Of a stretch of 47,650 nt of DNA, positions 24,009 through 32,404 are shown one piece after another. Both the position numbers and the translations under genes were made by a program. The first letter of the stretch is position 1. The number at the start of each line of letters is the position of its first letter. Under the pieces are notes generated by a model that searched no databases, was not told the DNA's origin, and saw nothing but the letters and a program-made list of their open reading frames with translations. This DNA comes from JABMMZ01 sp044377005 (lineage in GTDB: Bacteria > Bacteroidota > Bacteroidia > NS11-12g > UBA955), in contig JBILJV010000011.1 of the NCBI GenBank assembly GCA_044377005.1, positions 1-47,650 on the forward strand, read 5' to 3'.

Positions 24009-25172
24009 TTGAATAATCAATCAATTATTTCGTTTATAAAAAGTAATTATCCTCAAAAAGATATTATTCATTTGCATGAACCTTTGTTTATTGGTAAAGA
24101 AAAAGAATATTTAATTGATGCCATAGATAGTACTTTTGTTTCATCAACAGGTGAATATGTGAATCGATTTGAAAAAATGATGACTGAAATAACAGGTGCT
24201 AAATACGCTGTTGCAATTGTAAATGGAACATCTGCTTTACATTTAGCTTTGCTCTGTGCTGGTGTTAAAGCTAACGATTTAGTTATTACGCAATCATTGT
24301 CTTTTATTGCAACTACAAATGCCATAAGCTATATTGGAGCACAACCTGTATTTTTAGATGTTGATATACAAACTATGGGTTTGTGTCCAAAAACATTAGA
24401 AAAATGGTTAAGAAACGAAACAATCACTCAATTTGATTCAGAAAATCAAAAAATGGCATGTTTTTATAAAAAAACCATGCAAAAAGTTTCAGCGATTGTA
24501 CCCATGCATACCTTTGGACACCCTTGTCAAATAGAAGAAATTAAATCAATAAGTGAAGCTTATCATATAGTTTTGTTAGAAGATTCTGCCGAATCAATTG
24601 GTAGTTATTATAATCATCAACATACAGGTACTTTTGGGTTGGCTGGTGTTTTTAGCTTTAATGGAAATAAAACAGTGACTTGTGGTGGTGGCGGAGCTAT
24701 TACTACAAATGATGAAGTATTTGCGAAAAAAGCTAAACATTTAAGTACGCAAGCAAAAATGCCACATCGTTGGGCTTTTAATCACGATCAAATTGGCTAT
24801 AATTATAGAATGCCAAACCTAAATGCAGCATTGGCATGCGCTCAACTAGAAAATTTGAATGAATACGTTGCCAATAAAAGAGCTTTAGCCCAATCATATA
24901 TAGAGTATTTTGCAAAAGATAATACTATTCAATTTAAAAAAGAACCAATTCATTCAAATTCTAATTATTGGCTAAATACCATTCAATTTGAAAATTTGGA
25001 GAAAAGAAATGAGTTTTTAGAGGAAAGCAATCAAGAAGGCATTTTTACAAGACCAACATGGACTCCAACTCATTTACTTCCAATGTATAAAAATGCGATT
25101 TGTGGAGATTTGGATAACACTGTTTTTCTTGCTGATAGATTGGTAAATATTCCAAGTAGTGTAAGGTTATGA
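24009..25172 (+). CDS. legC: PLP-dependent sugar 4-aminotransferase (LegC)
   Basis: A 387-aa DegT/DnrJ/EryC1-family enzyme that should transaminate the 4-keto product of LegB, using glutamate. The PLP-forming lysine is K221 in FNGNKTVTCGGGG, and the cofactor contacts VNGTSALHLAL and LLEDSAESIG are present. The start is TTG (24009); no ATG is near, and the N-terminal alignment to the family looks complete. The end PSSVRL is typical of LegC. It overlaps the acetyltransferase gene by 4 bp. Confidence 0.9.
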   Translation: MNNQSIISFIKSNYPQKDIIHLHEPLFIGKEKEYLIDAIDSTFVSSTGEYVNRFEKMMTEITGAKYAVAIVNGTSALHLALLCAGVKANDLVITQSLSFIATTNAISYIGAQPVFLDVDIQTMGLCPKTLEKWLRNETITQFDSENQKMACFYKKTMQKVSAIVPMHTFGHPCQIEEIKSISEAYHIVLLEDSAESIGSYYNHQHTGTFGLAGVFSFNGNKTVTCGGGGAITTNDEVFAKKAKHLSTQAKMPHRWAFNHDQIGYNYRMPNLNAALACAQLENLNEYVANKRALAQSYIEYFAKDNTIQFKKEPIHSNSNYWLNTIQFENLEKRNEFLEESNQEGIFTRPTWTPTHLLPMYKNAICGDLDNTVFLADRLVNIPSSVRL

Positions 25173-25795
25173 ATCAATTAGTTGTTTTAGGATATTCTGG
25201 ACATTCTTTTGTGGTTATTGAAGTGGCACAGAGTATGGGAATAGAAATAATAGGATATCTTGATTTTAAAGAATCACAAAACAATTATTATAAACTTCCT
25301 TTTCTTGGCAAGGAATCAGAGTTTAATAATAGTGAATTAATAAAAAATGCTATTTTTTTTCCTGCGGTTGGTAATAATGAAATAAGAAAAAAAATGCTAG
25401 GTTTATTAAGAGCAAATTCTTGGAAAGAAACTATATTAATTGATAAAAGTGCCCAGATTTCAAAAACAACACAAATAGGTCAATCAACATTAGTTTGTCC
25501 AAAGGTTGTAATAAATAGTCAAGCAAATATTGGCGAAGGTTGCATTTTAAATACAGGTGCAATTATAGAACACGAAGTAAAAATTGGTAATTATTCTCAT
25601 ATTTCCCCTGGTGCAATTTTGTTAGGTGCTTGTCAAATTGGAGATAATTGCCATATTGGAGCAGGGGCTATAATAAAACAAGGTGTTATAATCTCTGATC
25701 ATGTAATTGTAGGAGCAGGTGCAGTTGTATTAAATAATATATCAGAGGGTCAAACATGGATTGGAAATCCAGCAAAACAACTCATTAAAACATGA
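25169..25795 (+). CDS. legH: Sugar N-acetyltransferase, NeuD/LegH type
   Basis: A 208-aa acyltransferase. The N-terminal part (VVLGYSGHSFVVIEVA, then IIGYLD) is the small Rossmann-like PglD_N nucleotide-sugar-binding domain. The C-terminal part is a left-handed beta-helix of hexapeptide repeats ending WIGNPAKQLIK. This architecture matches PglD/NeuD/LegH enzymes, which acetylate the new 4-amino group with acetyl-CoA. It overlaps both neighbours by four bases, inside the legionaminate gene string. Confidence 0.88.
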   Translation: MNQLVVLGYSGHSFVVIEVAQSMGIEIIGYLDFKESQNNYYKLPFLGKESEFNNSELIKNAIFFPAVGNNEIRKKMLGLLRANSWKETILIDKSAQISKTTQIGQSTLVCPKVVINSQANIGEGCILNTGAIIEHEVKIGNYSHISPGAILLGACQIGDNCHIGAGAIIKQGVIISDHVIVGAGAVVLNNISEGQTWIGNPAKQLIKT

Positions 25796-26811
25796 AAACT
25801 TTGATAATTGCAGAAGCAGGTGTAAATCACAATGGTGAACTTGAAAAAGCTTTGGCATTAATTGATGTGGCAGCTGATGCAGAGGCAGATATAGTTAAAT
25901 TTCAAACGTTTAAAGCAGAAAATCTGGTTAGTAAAGATGCTCAAAAAGCGGAATATCAAGTTAATAATTCTAAAGAAAATGACAACTCTCAATTCAACAT
26001 GTTAAAAAAATTGGAAATGCCGCTAGAATGGTATCCCAAGTTAATAGCACATTGTGAAAAAAGAAACATTACCTTTTTATCAACTGGATTTGATGAAGAA
26101 AGCATTGATTTTTTAGATTTATTGAATCCACCATTTTATAAAATTCCATCAGGAGAAATTAACAATAAACCCTATTTACAACACATCGCTAAAAAAGGTA
26201 AAAACATTGTTTTTTCAACAGGTATGGCCACAATATCAGAAATTAAACAAGCACTTGAAGTTTTTATAAATGAAGGTATTTCTAAAGAAAGAATAACTGT
26301 TTTGCATTGTAATACAGAATATCCAACTCAAATGCAAGATGTTAATTTATTAGCCATGAATCAGATTGCTAAAGAATTAAATGTAAATATTGGTTACTCT
26401 GACCATACATTGGGTATTGAAGTGCCTATTGCAGCTGTGGCTTTGGGTGCTCAAGTAATTGAAAAACACTTTACTTTAGATAGAACTTTGTTAGGTCCAG
26501 ACCATGCTGCTTCATTAGAGCCAAATGAATTAAAAGCTATGGTTAGCGCTATAAGAAATATTGAACAAGCAATATCAGGAAGTGGAGTAAAAGAACCAAG
26601 TCAAAGTGAATTAAAAAACAAAGTAATAGCAAGAAAAAGTTTGCATCTTAAAAGGGATATTAAAAAAGGTGAAAAAATAAGCTCTGAAATATTAATTGCT
26701 CTAAGGCCAGGCGATGGAATTAATCCTATGGAAATGGATTTAGTGATAGGAAAAATTGCAAATAAAGATATCTATGCAGGACAAAAAATTAGTTTCTTGG
26801 ATTTATTATAG
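25792..26811 (+). CDS. legI: N,N'-diacetyllegionaminate synthase (NeuB family, LegI)
   Basis: A 339-aa protein that condenses 2,4-diacetamido-2,4,6-trideoxymannose with phosphoenolpyruvate to give Leg5Ac7Ac. The N-terminal TIM barrel has EAGVNHNGELEKA, VKFQTFKAENLVS, the KIPSGEINN block and GYSDHT. The C-terminal SAF antifreeze-like domain begins near KVIARKSLHLKRDIKKG and closes the active site of the dimer. The wording of the N-terminus is closer to LegI (Campylobacter NeuB2) than to PseI. It is adjacent to legG. Confidence 0.93.
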   Translation: MKTLIIAEAGVNHNGELEKALALIDVAADAEADIVKFQTFKAENLVSKDAQKAEYQVNNSKENDNSQFNMLKKLEMPLEWYPKLIAHCEKRNITFLSTGFDEESIDFLDLLNPPFYKIPSGEINNKPYLQHIAKKGKNIVFSTGMATISEIKQALEVFINEGISKERITVLHCNTEYPTQMQDVNLLAMNQIAKELNVNIGYSDHTLGIEVPIAAVALGAQVIEKHFTLDRTLLGPDHAASLEPNELKAMVSAIRNIEQAISGSGVKEPSQSELKNKVIARKSLHLKRDIKKGEKISSEILIALRPGDGINPMEMDLVIGKIANKDIYAGQKISFLDLL

Positions 26812-27912
26812 ATGAAAATAGCAGTTTTAAGTAGTTCAAGAGCAGATTATGGCATCTATTTGCCATTGTTAAAATTAATAAAAGATACAAGTAATATTGA
26901 ATTAGAACTAATAGTTTTTGGAACACATCTTTCTAAAAAACATGGTTATACTGTAAAAAATATTATTGAAGACGGTTTTGAAATTCAACATCAAATTGAA
27001 GTTGAATTCAACGGTGATTCCCCTAAAGACATTTCAGATCATTTTGGAGAAACTGTAATAAAATTTTCGACTTTTTGGCAAAAATATGGCAATCAGTTCA
27101 AATGGATTTTAACATTAGGAGACCGTTTTGAAATGGCTGCTGCAGTTGCTGCGGGAATACCTTTTAATTTGCCTTTTGTTCATATTCACGCAGGAGAAAC
27201 CACACTTGGTGCAACAGATAATATATACAGGCATTTTATAACCCTAGCTTCATGCAAACAATTTGTTTCTTTAGAGGATTATAAACAGAAAGTTAAAGAA
27301 ATTTTAGGTCATAACAACAATTGTGAAGTAGTTGGATCTCTCAGTTTAGATAATTTAAATCAAATGAAACTTCTATCATTGAAAGAGTTTAAACAAAAAT
27401 GGGATATTGATTTAAACCTTAAAACTATCTTAATAACAGTTCATCCAGAAACAGTAGAATTTCAAGAAAATATAAAATATGCTGAAATTTGTTTTGATAC
27501 ATTTAAAGAATTAGCAGATGAATATCAATTAGTAATAACCATGCCAAATGCTGATACATTTGGGAATATTTTCAGAGAATTATACAATAAGTTAAAAAAC
27601 ATGGTACCCAAAAATATATTTTTAATTGAAAATTTTGGCACACTGTCTTATTTTACTGCTATGAAACATTCGGCCTTAATGATAGGAAATACATCTAGCG
27701 GAATTATAGAAGCTGCAAGCTTTGAAAAGTTTGTTTTGAATTTAGGAGATAGACAAAAAGGAAGGTTAGCAGGAGAAAATGTCATTCAATTGCCATTTGA
27801 TAAAAAGCAAATATTGTTTAATGTTGAAAAACATATAGGGATGCAATTTACCAAAGGTAATGTATACTTTAAAGGAGGAACAAGTCAATTAATTTTAAAC
27901 CATTTAAACTAG
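26812..27912 (+). CDS. legG: Hydrolysing NDP-sugar 2-epimerase (NeuC family, LegG)
   Basis: A 366-aa UDP-GlcNAc-2-epimerase-fold enzyme. SSSRADYGIYLPLL at the N-terminus, VHIHAGETTLG, VTVHPET-like TVHPETVEFQ and GNTSSGIIEAAS are NeuC/LegG hallmarks. LegG releases the nucleotide and inverts C2, giving the free 2,4-diacetamido-2,4,6-trideoxymannose used by LegI. It starts immediately after the legI stop, and its own stop overlaps the GTG of ptmE by one base. Confidence 0.92.
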   Translation: MKIAVLSSSRADYGIYLPLLKLIKDTSNIELELIVFGTHLSKKHGYTVKNIIEDGFEIQHQIEVEFNGDSPKDISDHFGETVIKFSTFWQKYGNQFKWILTLGDRFEMAAAVAAGIPFNLPFVHIHAGETTLGATDNIYRHFITLASCKQFVSLEDYKQKVKEILGHNNNCEVVGSLSLDNLNQMKLLSLKEFKQKWDIDLNLKTILITVHPETVEFQENIKYAEICFDTFKELADEYQLVITMPNADTFGNIFRELYNKLKNMVPKNIFLIENFGTLSYFTAMKHSALMIGNTSSGIIEAASFEKFVLNLGDRQKGRLAGENVIQLPFDKKQILFNVEKHIGMQFTKGNVYFKGGTSQLILNHLN

Positions 27913-28973
27913 TGGAAAATATACATTATAAAAATCATTTAATTAATCAAAATTCTAATGTATTAGAAGCATTAGCTTTAATGGATAAATTAGGCCAAGA
28001 TGCCATTTTGTTTGTTGTTGATTTTGAAAACAAACTTATAGGTTCTCTTACAGACGGAGATGTTAGAAGAGGTTTGATAAAAGGTTTAACATTAGAACAA
28101 TCGGTTATGGATTTTATTCAAGAAAATCCAAAATTCATTTTGAAATCGGATTATGACATCAAAGATATTATTGAATTTAGAAAAAATTTCTTTAAAATAA
28201 TACCTGTAGTTAATGAAGAAAAAAAAGTAGTTAATATCATTAATTTTAGAATGATTAAATCTTATTTACCTGTAGATGCTATTATTATGGCTGGTGGAAG
28301 AGGCGAACGATTAAAACCATTAACAGATAATATACCAAAACCTCTGCTTAAAGTTGGTGACAAGCCAATTATTGAACACAACATAAACAGACTAATAAGT
28401 TATGGTGTAGATGATTTTTGGATAACGATTAAATATTTAGGTGAGCAAGTTAAATCCTATTTCAATGATGGAGAAAATAGAGGAATTAAAATCAATTATA
28501 TAGAAGAATCCGTTCCACTAGGCACAATTGGTGCTGCAAAACAAGCTGTGGGTTTGAAGCATGAAACAGTATTATTGACTAACTCAGATTTATTAACCAA
28601 TCTTGATTACGAAGATTTTTATCTAAGTTTTTTAAATTCTAATGCAGATTTTTCTGTTGTAACAATTCCTTATAGTGTCAATATTCCTTATGCAGTTCTT
28701 GAAACTAGTAATGACCATGTGATTAGTTTTAAAGAAAAACCAACCTATACTTATTATTCAAATGGTGGAATTTATTTAATGAAAAAAGAGGTTTTAGAGA
28801 TGATTCCAGCAGATCAATTTTTTAATACCACAGATTTGATGGAAAAATTGATTCAACAAGGCAAAAAAGTTCATTCTTATCCGCACAGAGGTTATTGGTT
28901 AGATATTGGAAAACACGAAGAATACCAAAAGGCACAAGAAGACATCAAACACATTAATTTTTTACAAAATTGA
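27912..28973 (+). CDS. ptmE: CBS-domain sugar-1-phosphate nucleotidyltransferase (PtmE-like)
   Basis: A 353-aa fusion: two CBS motifs in residues about 1-120 (LVIGSLTDGDVRRGL-type first motif) and an NTP-transferase domain starting DAIIMAGGRGERLKPLT, with IPKPLLKVGDKPIIEH and TNSDLLTN. In Campylobacter PtmE makes the GDP-amino-sugar used by LegB. The CBS pair probably senses adenylates or cytidylates. The start is GTG at 27912. Its stop overlaps the TTG of legF. It completes the GDP-dependent version of the pathway. Confidence 0.85.
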   Translation: MENIHYKNHLINQNSNVLEALALMDKLGQDAILFVVDFENKLIGSLTDGDVRRGLIKGLTLEQSVMDFIQENPKFILKSDYDIKDIIEFRKNFFKIIPVVNEEKKVVNIINFRMIKSYLPVDAIIMAGGRGERLKPLTDNIPKPLLKVGDKPIIEHNINRLISYGVDDFWITIKYLGEQVKSYFNDGENRGIKINYIEESVPLGTIGAAKQAVGLKHETVLLTNSDLLTNLDYEDFYLSFLNSNADFSVVTIPYSVNIPYAVLETSNDHVISFKEKPTYTYYSNGGIYLMKKEVLEMIPADQFFNTTDLMEKLIQQGKKVHSYPHRGYWLDIGKHEEYQKAQEDIKHINFLQN

Positions 28974-29647
28974 AACCTTTAGTTGTTATACCAGCAAGAG
29001 GAGGTTCGAAAGGATTACCAGGTAAAAACATAAAAAAACTCAATGGAAAGCCTTTGATTAATTACACCATTGAAGCTGCTAGGACTATTTTTAGTGATGA
29101 ACAAATTATAGTCTCTACAGATGATTTGGATATTAAAGCTTGTGCAGAAAAAACAGGTTTATATGTGCCATTTATAAGACCAGCTGAACATTCAACAGAT
29201 ACTGCTTCAACAATTGATGTTTTGACACATGCACTTAACTTTTTTGAAGCTAATCAATATGTTCCAGATGCATTGATTTTACTACAACCTACATCTCCAC
29301 TTAGAAATTCTCAACACATAATAGAAGCAATGAAACTATTTAATGAAACCATTGATATGGTGGTTTCAGTAAAGGAGACAGACTCAAACCCCTATTACGT
29401 TTTGTATGAAGAAAATGAATTGGGATACTTAAAAAAATCAAAGACAGGTAATTTTACCCGAAGACAAGATTGTCCTAAAGTATGGGAATATAATGGTGCT
29501 ATTTATATTATTAATGTTCAATCGTTAAAAAATTATGGACATTTGAATTTTGAAAAAGTGATGAAATATGAGATGAAAAAAGAACATTCAGTGGATATTG
29601 ACACAGAAATGGATTGGATAATTGCAGAATATTTTTTAAATAAGTAA
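28970..29647 (+). CDS. legF: CMP-legionaminate synthetase (NeuA family, LegF)
   Basis: A 225-aa CMP-nonulosonate cytidylyltransferase. IPARGGSKGLPGKNIKKLNGKPL is the NeuA-type nucleotide-binding start, LLQPTSPLR and SVDIDTEMDW are conserved, and the enzyme couples CTP to Leg5Ac7Ac to give the transferase donor. The start is TTG at 28970, overlapping the ptmE stop. It is followed one base later by the HisF-like gene. Confidence 0.9.
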   Translation: MKPLVVIPARGGSKGLPGKNIKKLNGKPLINYTIEAARTIFSDEQIIVSTDDLDIKACAEKTGLYVPFIRPAEHSTDTASTIDVLTHALNFFEANQYVPDALILLQPTSPLRNSQHIIEAMKLFNETIDMVVSVKETDSNPYYVLYEENELGYLKKSKTGNFTRRQDCPKVWEYNGAIYIINVQSLKNYGHLNFEKVMKYEMKKEHSVDIDTEMDWIIAEYFLNK

Positions 29648-29648
29648 A

Positions 29649-30497
29649 ATGAAAACAGTTAGAATAATTCCACGTTTGGATATAAAGGGACCAAACCTGG
29701 TAAAAGGCATTCATTTAGAAGGATTGAGAGTATTAGGTAAACCCTCCGATTTTGCTAAGTATTATTATGAACAAGGAGCAGATGAAATTTTGTTTATGGA
29801 TGTTGTGGCAAGTTTGTATGAACGTAATAGTTTGCATGAAATAATAACAGAAACAGCAAAATCATTATTTATTCCATTAACAGTTGGAGGCGGTTTAAGA
29901 ACCATAGATGATATAAAACAGGTTTTGAGAGCAGGTGCAGATAAAATAGTTTTAAATACTGCAGCTATCAAAGACCCACAATTTATTAAAAGAGCAGCGT
30001 CTATATTTGGTTCATCAACAATTGTAGTAGCAATTGAAGCGATAAAGCAACCTAATGGAAAATATTTAGCATATACAGATAATGCTAGAGAGTACACAGG
30101 TATTGATGCTATAGATTGGGCAAAAAAAGCAGAAGAATTAGGTGCTGGAGAAATATTAATTACATGTGTTGACAAAGAAGGAACCGGAAAAGGATATGAT
30201 ATAGAATTAATACAAGCTATAACTAAAAATTCAAGTATTCCTGTAATTGCACACGGAGGAGCAGGATGTAAAGAAGATATTGTTGAAGTATTTAAAAAGA
30301 CTGAAATTGATGCATTAGCTATTGCATCAATTCTACATTATGAATTTTTAGAACATAGTTCTTCATCCGTAAATATAAATGAAGGTAATAGTGAATTTTT
30401 AAAACAAAAAAGAGGTTTTTCAAGTATTAAACCTTCTGGATTAAAAAATATTAAGGAATTAATGAATCAAAACAACATTTCATGTAGATTAGTATGA
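29649..30497 (+). CDS. HisF-like subunit of a sugar amidotransferase system (WbpI/WbuZ-type)
   Basis: A 282-aa TIM-barrel protein similar to imidazole-glycerol-phosphate synthase cyclase. It keeps Asp11 (RLDIKG) and the phosphate-binding loops (TVGGGLRT, HGGAGCKED). The second catalytic Asp of HisF, Asp130, is Glu here (VVAIEAI). It also carries an extra tail of about 30 residues. There are no other histidine genes nearby; it lies between legF and a HisH-like gene, next to a WbpG-type amidotransferase. It probably forms an ammonia-channelling complex with HisH rather than making histidine, as in Pseudomonas O-antigen loci. Confidence 0.85.
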   Translation: MKTVRIIPRLDIKGPNLVKGIHLEGLRVLGKPSDFAKYYYEQGADEILFMDVVASLYERNSLHEIITETAKSLFIPLTVGGGLRTIDDIKQVLRAGADKIVLNTAAIKDPQFIKRAASIFGSSTIVVAIEAIKQPNGKYLAYTDNAREYTGIDAIDWAKKAEELGAGEILITCVDKEGTGKGYDIELIQAITKNSSIPVIAHGGAGCKEDIVEVFKKTEIDALAIASILHYEFLEHSSSSVNINEGNSEFLKQKRGFSSIKPSGLKNIKELMNQNNISCRLV

Positions 30498-31144
30498 TGA
30501 AAAAAGTAGTAATCATCGATTATCAATTAGGAAACTTATTCAGTGTTTTGCAAGCTTGTAAAACAATAGGAATAGAGGCTGTTATTTCTTCAAATATAAA
30601 AGAAATTGAATCAGCAAATGCCATTATTTTGCCTGGTGTAGGTGCGTTTCCAGAAGCTATGAATAATCTCAATAATCTAGAGTTGGTTCAACCAATTATT
30701 GAATCTGTGAAAAAAGGTAAACCTATTTTTGGAATTTGTTTAGGACAACAGTTATTATTGACAGAAAGTGAAGAATTTGAAAACTGTCAAGGATTAAATT
30801 TAGTAGCAGGAAATATAAAAAGAATACCAAGTTTAATAAATAATGAAAAGGTAAAAGTACCACAAATTGCTTGGAATCAAATTATAAAACCTGACAATCT
30901 ATCTTGGGAAAGTACGCCTTTTAAAGAATTACAAAATAAAGATTTTATGTATTTTGTTCATTCATATTATACAGAAGTTTTAGATCAAAATACAATTGGC
31001 GCAACAACCAATTATTGTGAGTTAAATTATACTTCAGCTATTATCAAAGATAATATTTTTTCAACTCAATTTCATCCTGAAAAAAGTGGAGTTAAAGGTA
31101 TGTCAATCTATAAAAATTGGGCAAAAATAAATCAACTAATATAA
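30494..31144 (+). CDS. HisH-like glutamine amidotransferase subunit
   Basis: A 216-aa class I glutaminase. The triad is visible as Cys82 in FGICLGQQLL, and His194 and Glu196 in QFHPEKSG. It releases ammonia from glutamine for delivery through the HisF-like barrel. The gene overlaps the HisF-like gene by four bases and is 12 bp from the WbpG-type gene. Dedicated HisH/HisF/WbpG trios synthesise acetamidino sugars, so I read it as part of the modification of legionaminic acid rather than of histidine synthesis. Confidence 0.87.
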   Translation: MMKKVVIIDYQLGNLFSVLQACKTIGIEAVISSNIKEIESANAIILPGVGAFPEAMNNLNNLELVQPIIESVKKGKPIFGICLGQQLLLTESEEFENCQGLNLVAGNIKRIPSLINNEKVKVPQIAWNQIIKPDNLSWESTPFKELQNKDFMYFVHSYYTEVLDQNTIGATTNYCELNYTSAIIKDNIFSTQFHPEKSGVKGMSIYKNWAKINQLI

Positions 31145-31156
31145 AAAAATTACAAG

Positions 31157-32389
31157 ATGAATAATAAACAATCACTAGAAACTTATTTCGGTTTACCAAG
31201 CGAAGTAAAGTTTTGTAAAAAATGTGTTATGTCTAATCAAAGACCTGCATCAACAGTAGAGTTTAAACATAATAAAGAAAGTAAAAAAGTTACCCTCAAT
31301 ATTGATGAAGAAGGGGTTTGCGATGCTTGTAGAACATCAGAACAAAAATCCAAAATTGATTGGGAAGAAAGAGAAAAAGAGTTAATTAAGTTGTTGGATC
31401 AACACAGAAGTAAAGATGGAAGTTATGATTGTTTGGTGCCAGGAAGTGGAGGGAAAGATAGTGCATATCAAGCACATGTTCTAAAATATAAATACGGAAT
31501 GAATCCATTAACCATTACATGGCCTCCAATTTTATATACAGATTATGGATATAAAAATTGGAAAAATTGGGTTGATAGCGGTTTTGATAATGTTGCTTTC
31601 AATAGAAATGGTAAAGTAATGAAATTATTAACTAAGTTGTCAATCGAAAATTTACTACACCCGTTTCAAACTTTTATTTTAGGTCAAAAAAACTTAGCAC
31701 CAAAAATTGCCGCCCAATACGGTATCAATTTAATTTTTTATGGTGAAAATGAGGCAGAATATGGCAATCCTATTGCAGATAATATGTCTTCATTGAGAGA
31801 TAAGTCTTATTTTAGCTTTACTCATTTAGACGATATTTATTTAGGAGGAGTTTCTGTTGGAGAATTAAAGGAAAAACATCATTTAAACATGAGTGATATT
31901 AAAACATTTTTGCCTCCAACAGCAGAGGAACTAGAAAAAGCAAAAATAGAAGTTCATTATTTAGGTTATTATTTAAAATGGACACCTCAAGAAGTTTATT
32001 ATTATGCAGTAGAAAATACAGGTTTCCAAGCTAGGCCTTTTAGAACGCAAGGCACATATAGTAAATATAATAGCATTGATGATAAAATAGATGATTTACA
32101 CTATTACACCACTTATATTAAATTTGGAATAGGTAGAGCCACTTATGATGCCTCTCAAGAAATAAGAAATAATCATATCACAAGAGAAGAAGGAGTAGCT
32201 TTAGTTAATAGATTTGATGGTGAATTTCCAGACAAATATTTTAATGAAGTAATGGAATATTTGGAAATAAAACCTGAAAGATTCATGGAATTGTGCGACC
32301 AATTTAGAAGCCCACATCTTTGGTGTAAAGATACTGACGGAAGTTGGAAACTTCGTCATAATGTAGCTGGAACTGGTTTAGATGACTGA
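31157..32389 (+). CDS. N-acetyl sugar amidotransferase (WbpG/PseA/PtmG family), copy 1
   Basis: A 410-aa ATP-dependent amidotransferase that converts an N-acetyl group to acetamidino. Two Cys pairs (C20-x2-C23 and C55-x2-C58) probably bind zinc. The PP-loop is SGGKDS at residues about 97-102. The family includes WbpG, PseA and the legionaminate enzyme PtmG. It is coupled to the HisF/HisH-like pair, which should supply ammonia, and follows the complete CMP-legionaminate set, so Leg5Am7Ac or its CMP form is the likely product. The position of the modified amide is not readable from sequence. Confidence 0.85.
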   Translation: MNNKQSLETYFGLPSEVKFCKKCVMSNQRPASTVEFKHNKESKKVTLNIDEEGVCDACRTSEQKSKIDWEEREKELIKLLDQHRSKDGSYDCLVPGSGGKDSAYQAHVLKYKYGMNPLTITWPPILYTDYGYKNWKNWVDSGFDNVAFNRNGKVMKLLTKLSIENLLHPFQTFILGQKNLAPKIAAQYGINLIFYGENEAEYGNPIADNMSSLRDKSYFSFTHLDDIYLGGVSVGELKEKHHLNMSDIKTFLPPTAEELEKAKIEVHYLGYYLKWTPQEVYYYAVENTGFQARPFRTQGTYSKYNSIDDKIDDLHYYTTYIKFGIGRATYDASQEIRNNHITREEGVALVNRFDGEFPDKYFNEVMEYLEIKPERFMELCDQFRSPHLWCKDTDGSWKLRHNVAGTGLDD

Positions 32390-32404
32390 TTAAATATTAA
32401 ATAG

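Noticed and set aside
22991..29647. Pseudaminic acid or sialic acid pathway
   Set aside because: A CBS-nucleotidyltransferase (PtmE-type), a NeuC-type epimerase and a LegI-like synthase together fit legionaminate; there is no PseG-like hydrolase, and a sialic acid pathway would not need the dehydratase and aminotransferase.
29649..31144. Histidine biosynthesis operon (hisF-hisH)
   Set aside because: No other his genes are nearby, HisF Asp130 is Glu, and the pair is locked between legF and a WbpG-type gene, so a sugar amidotransferase role fits better.
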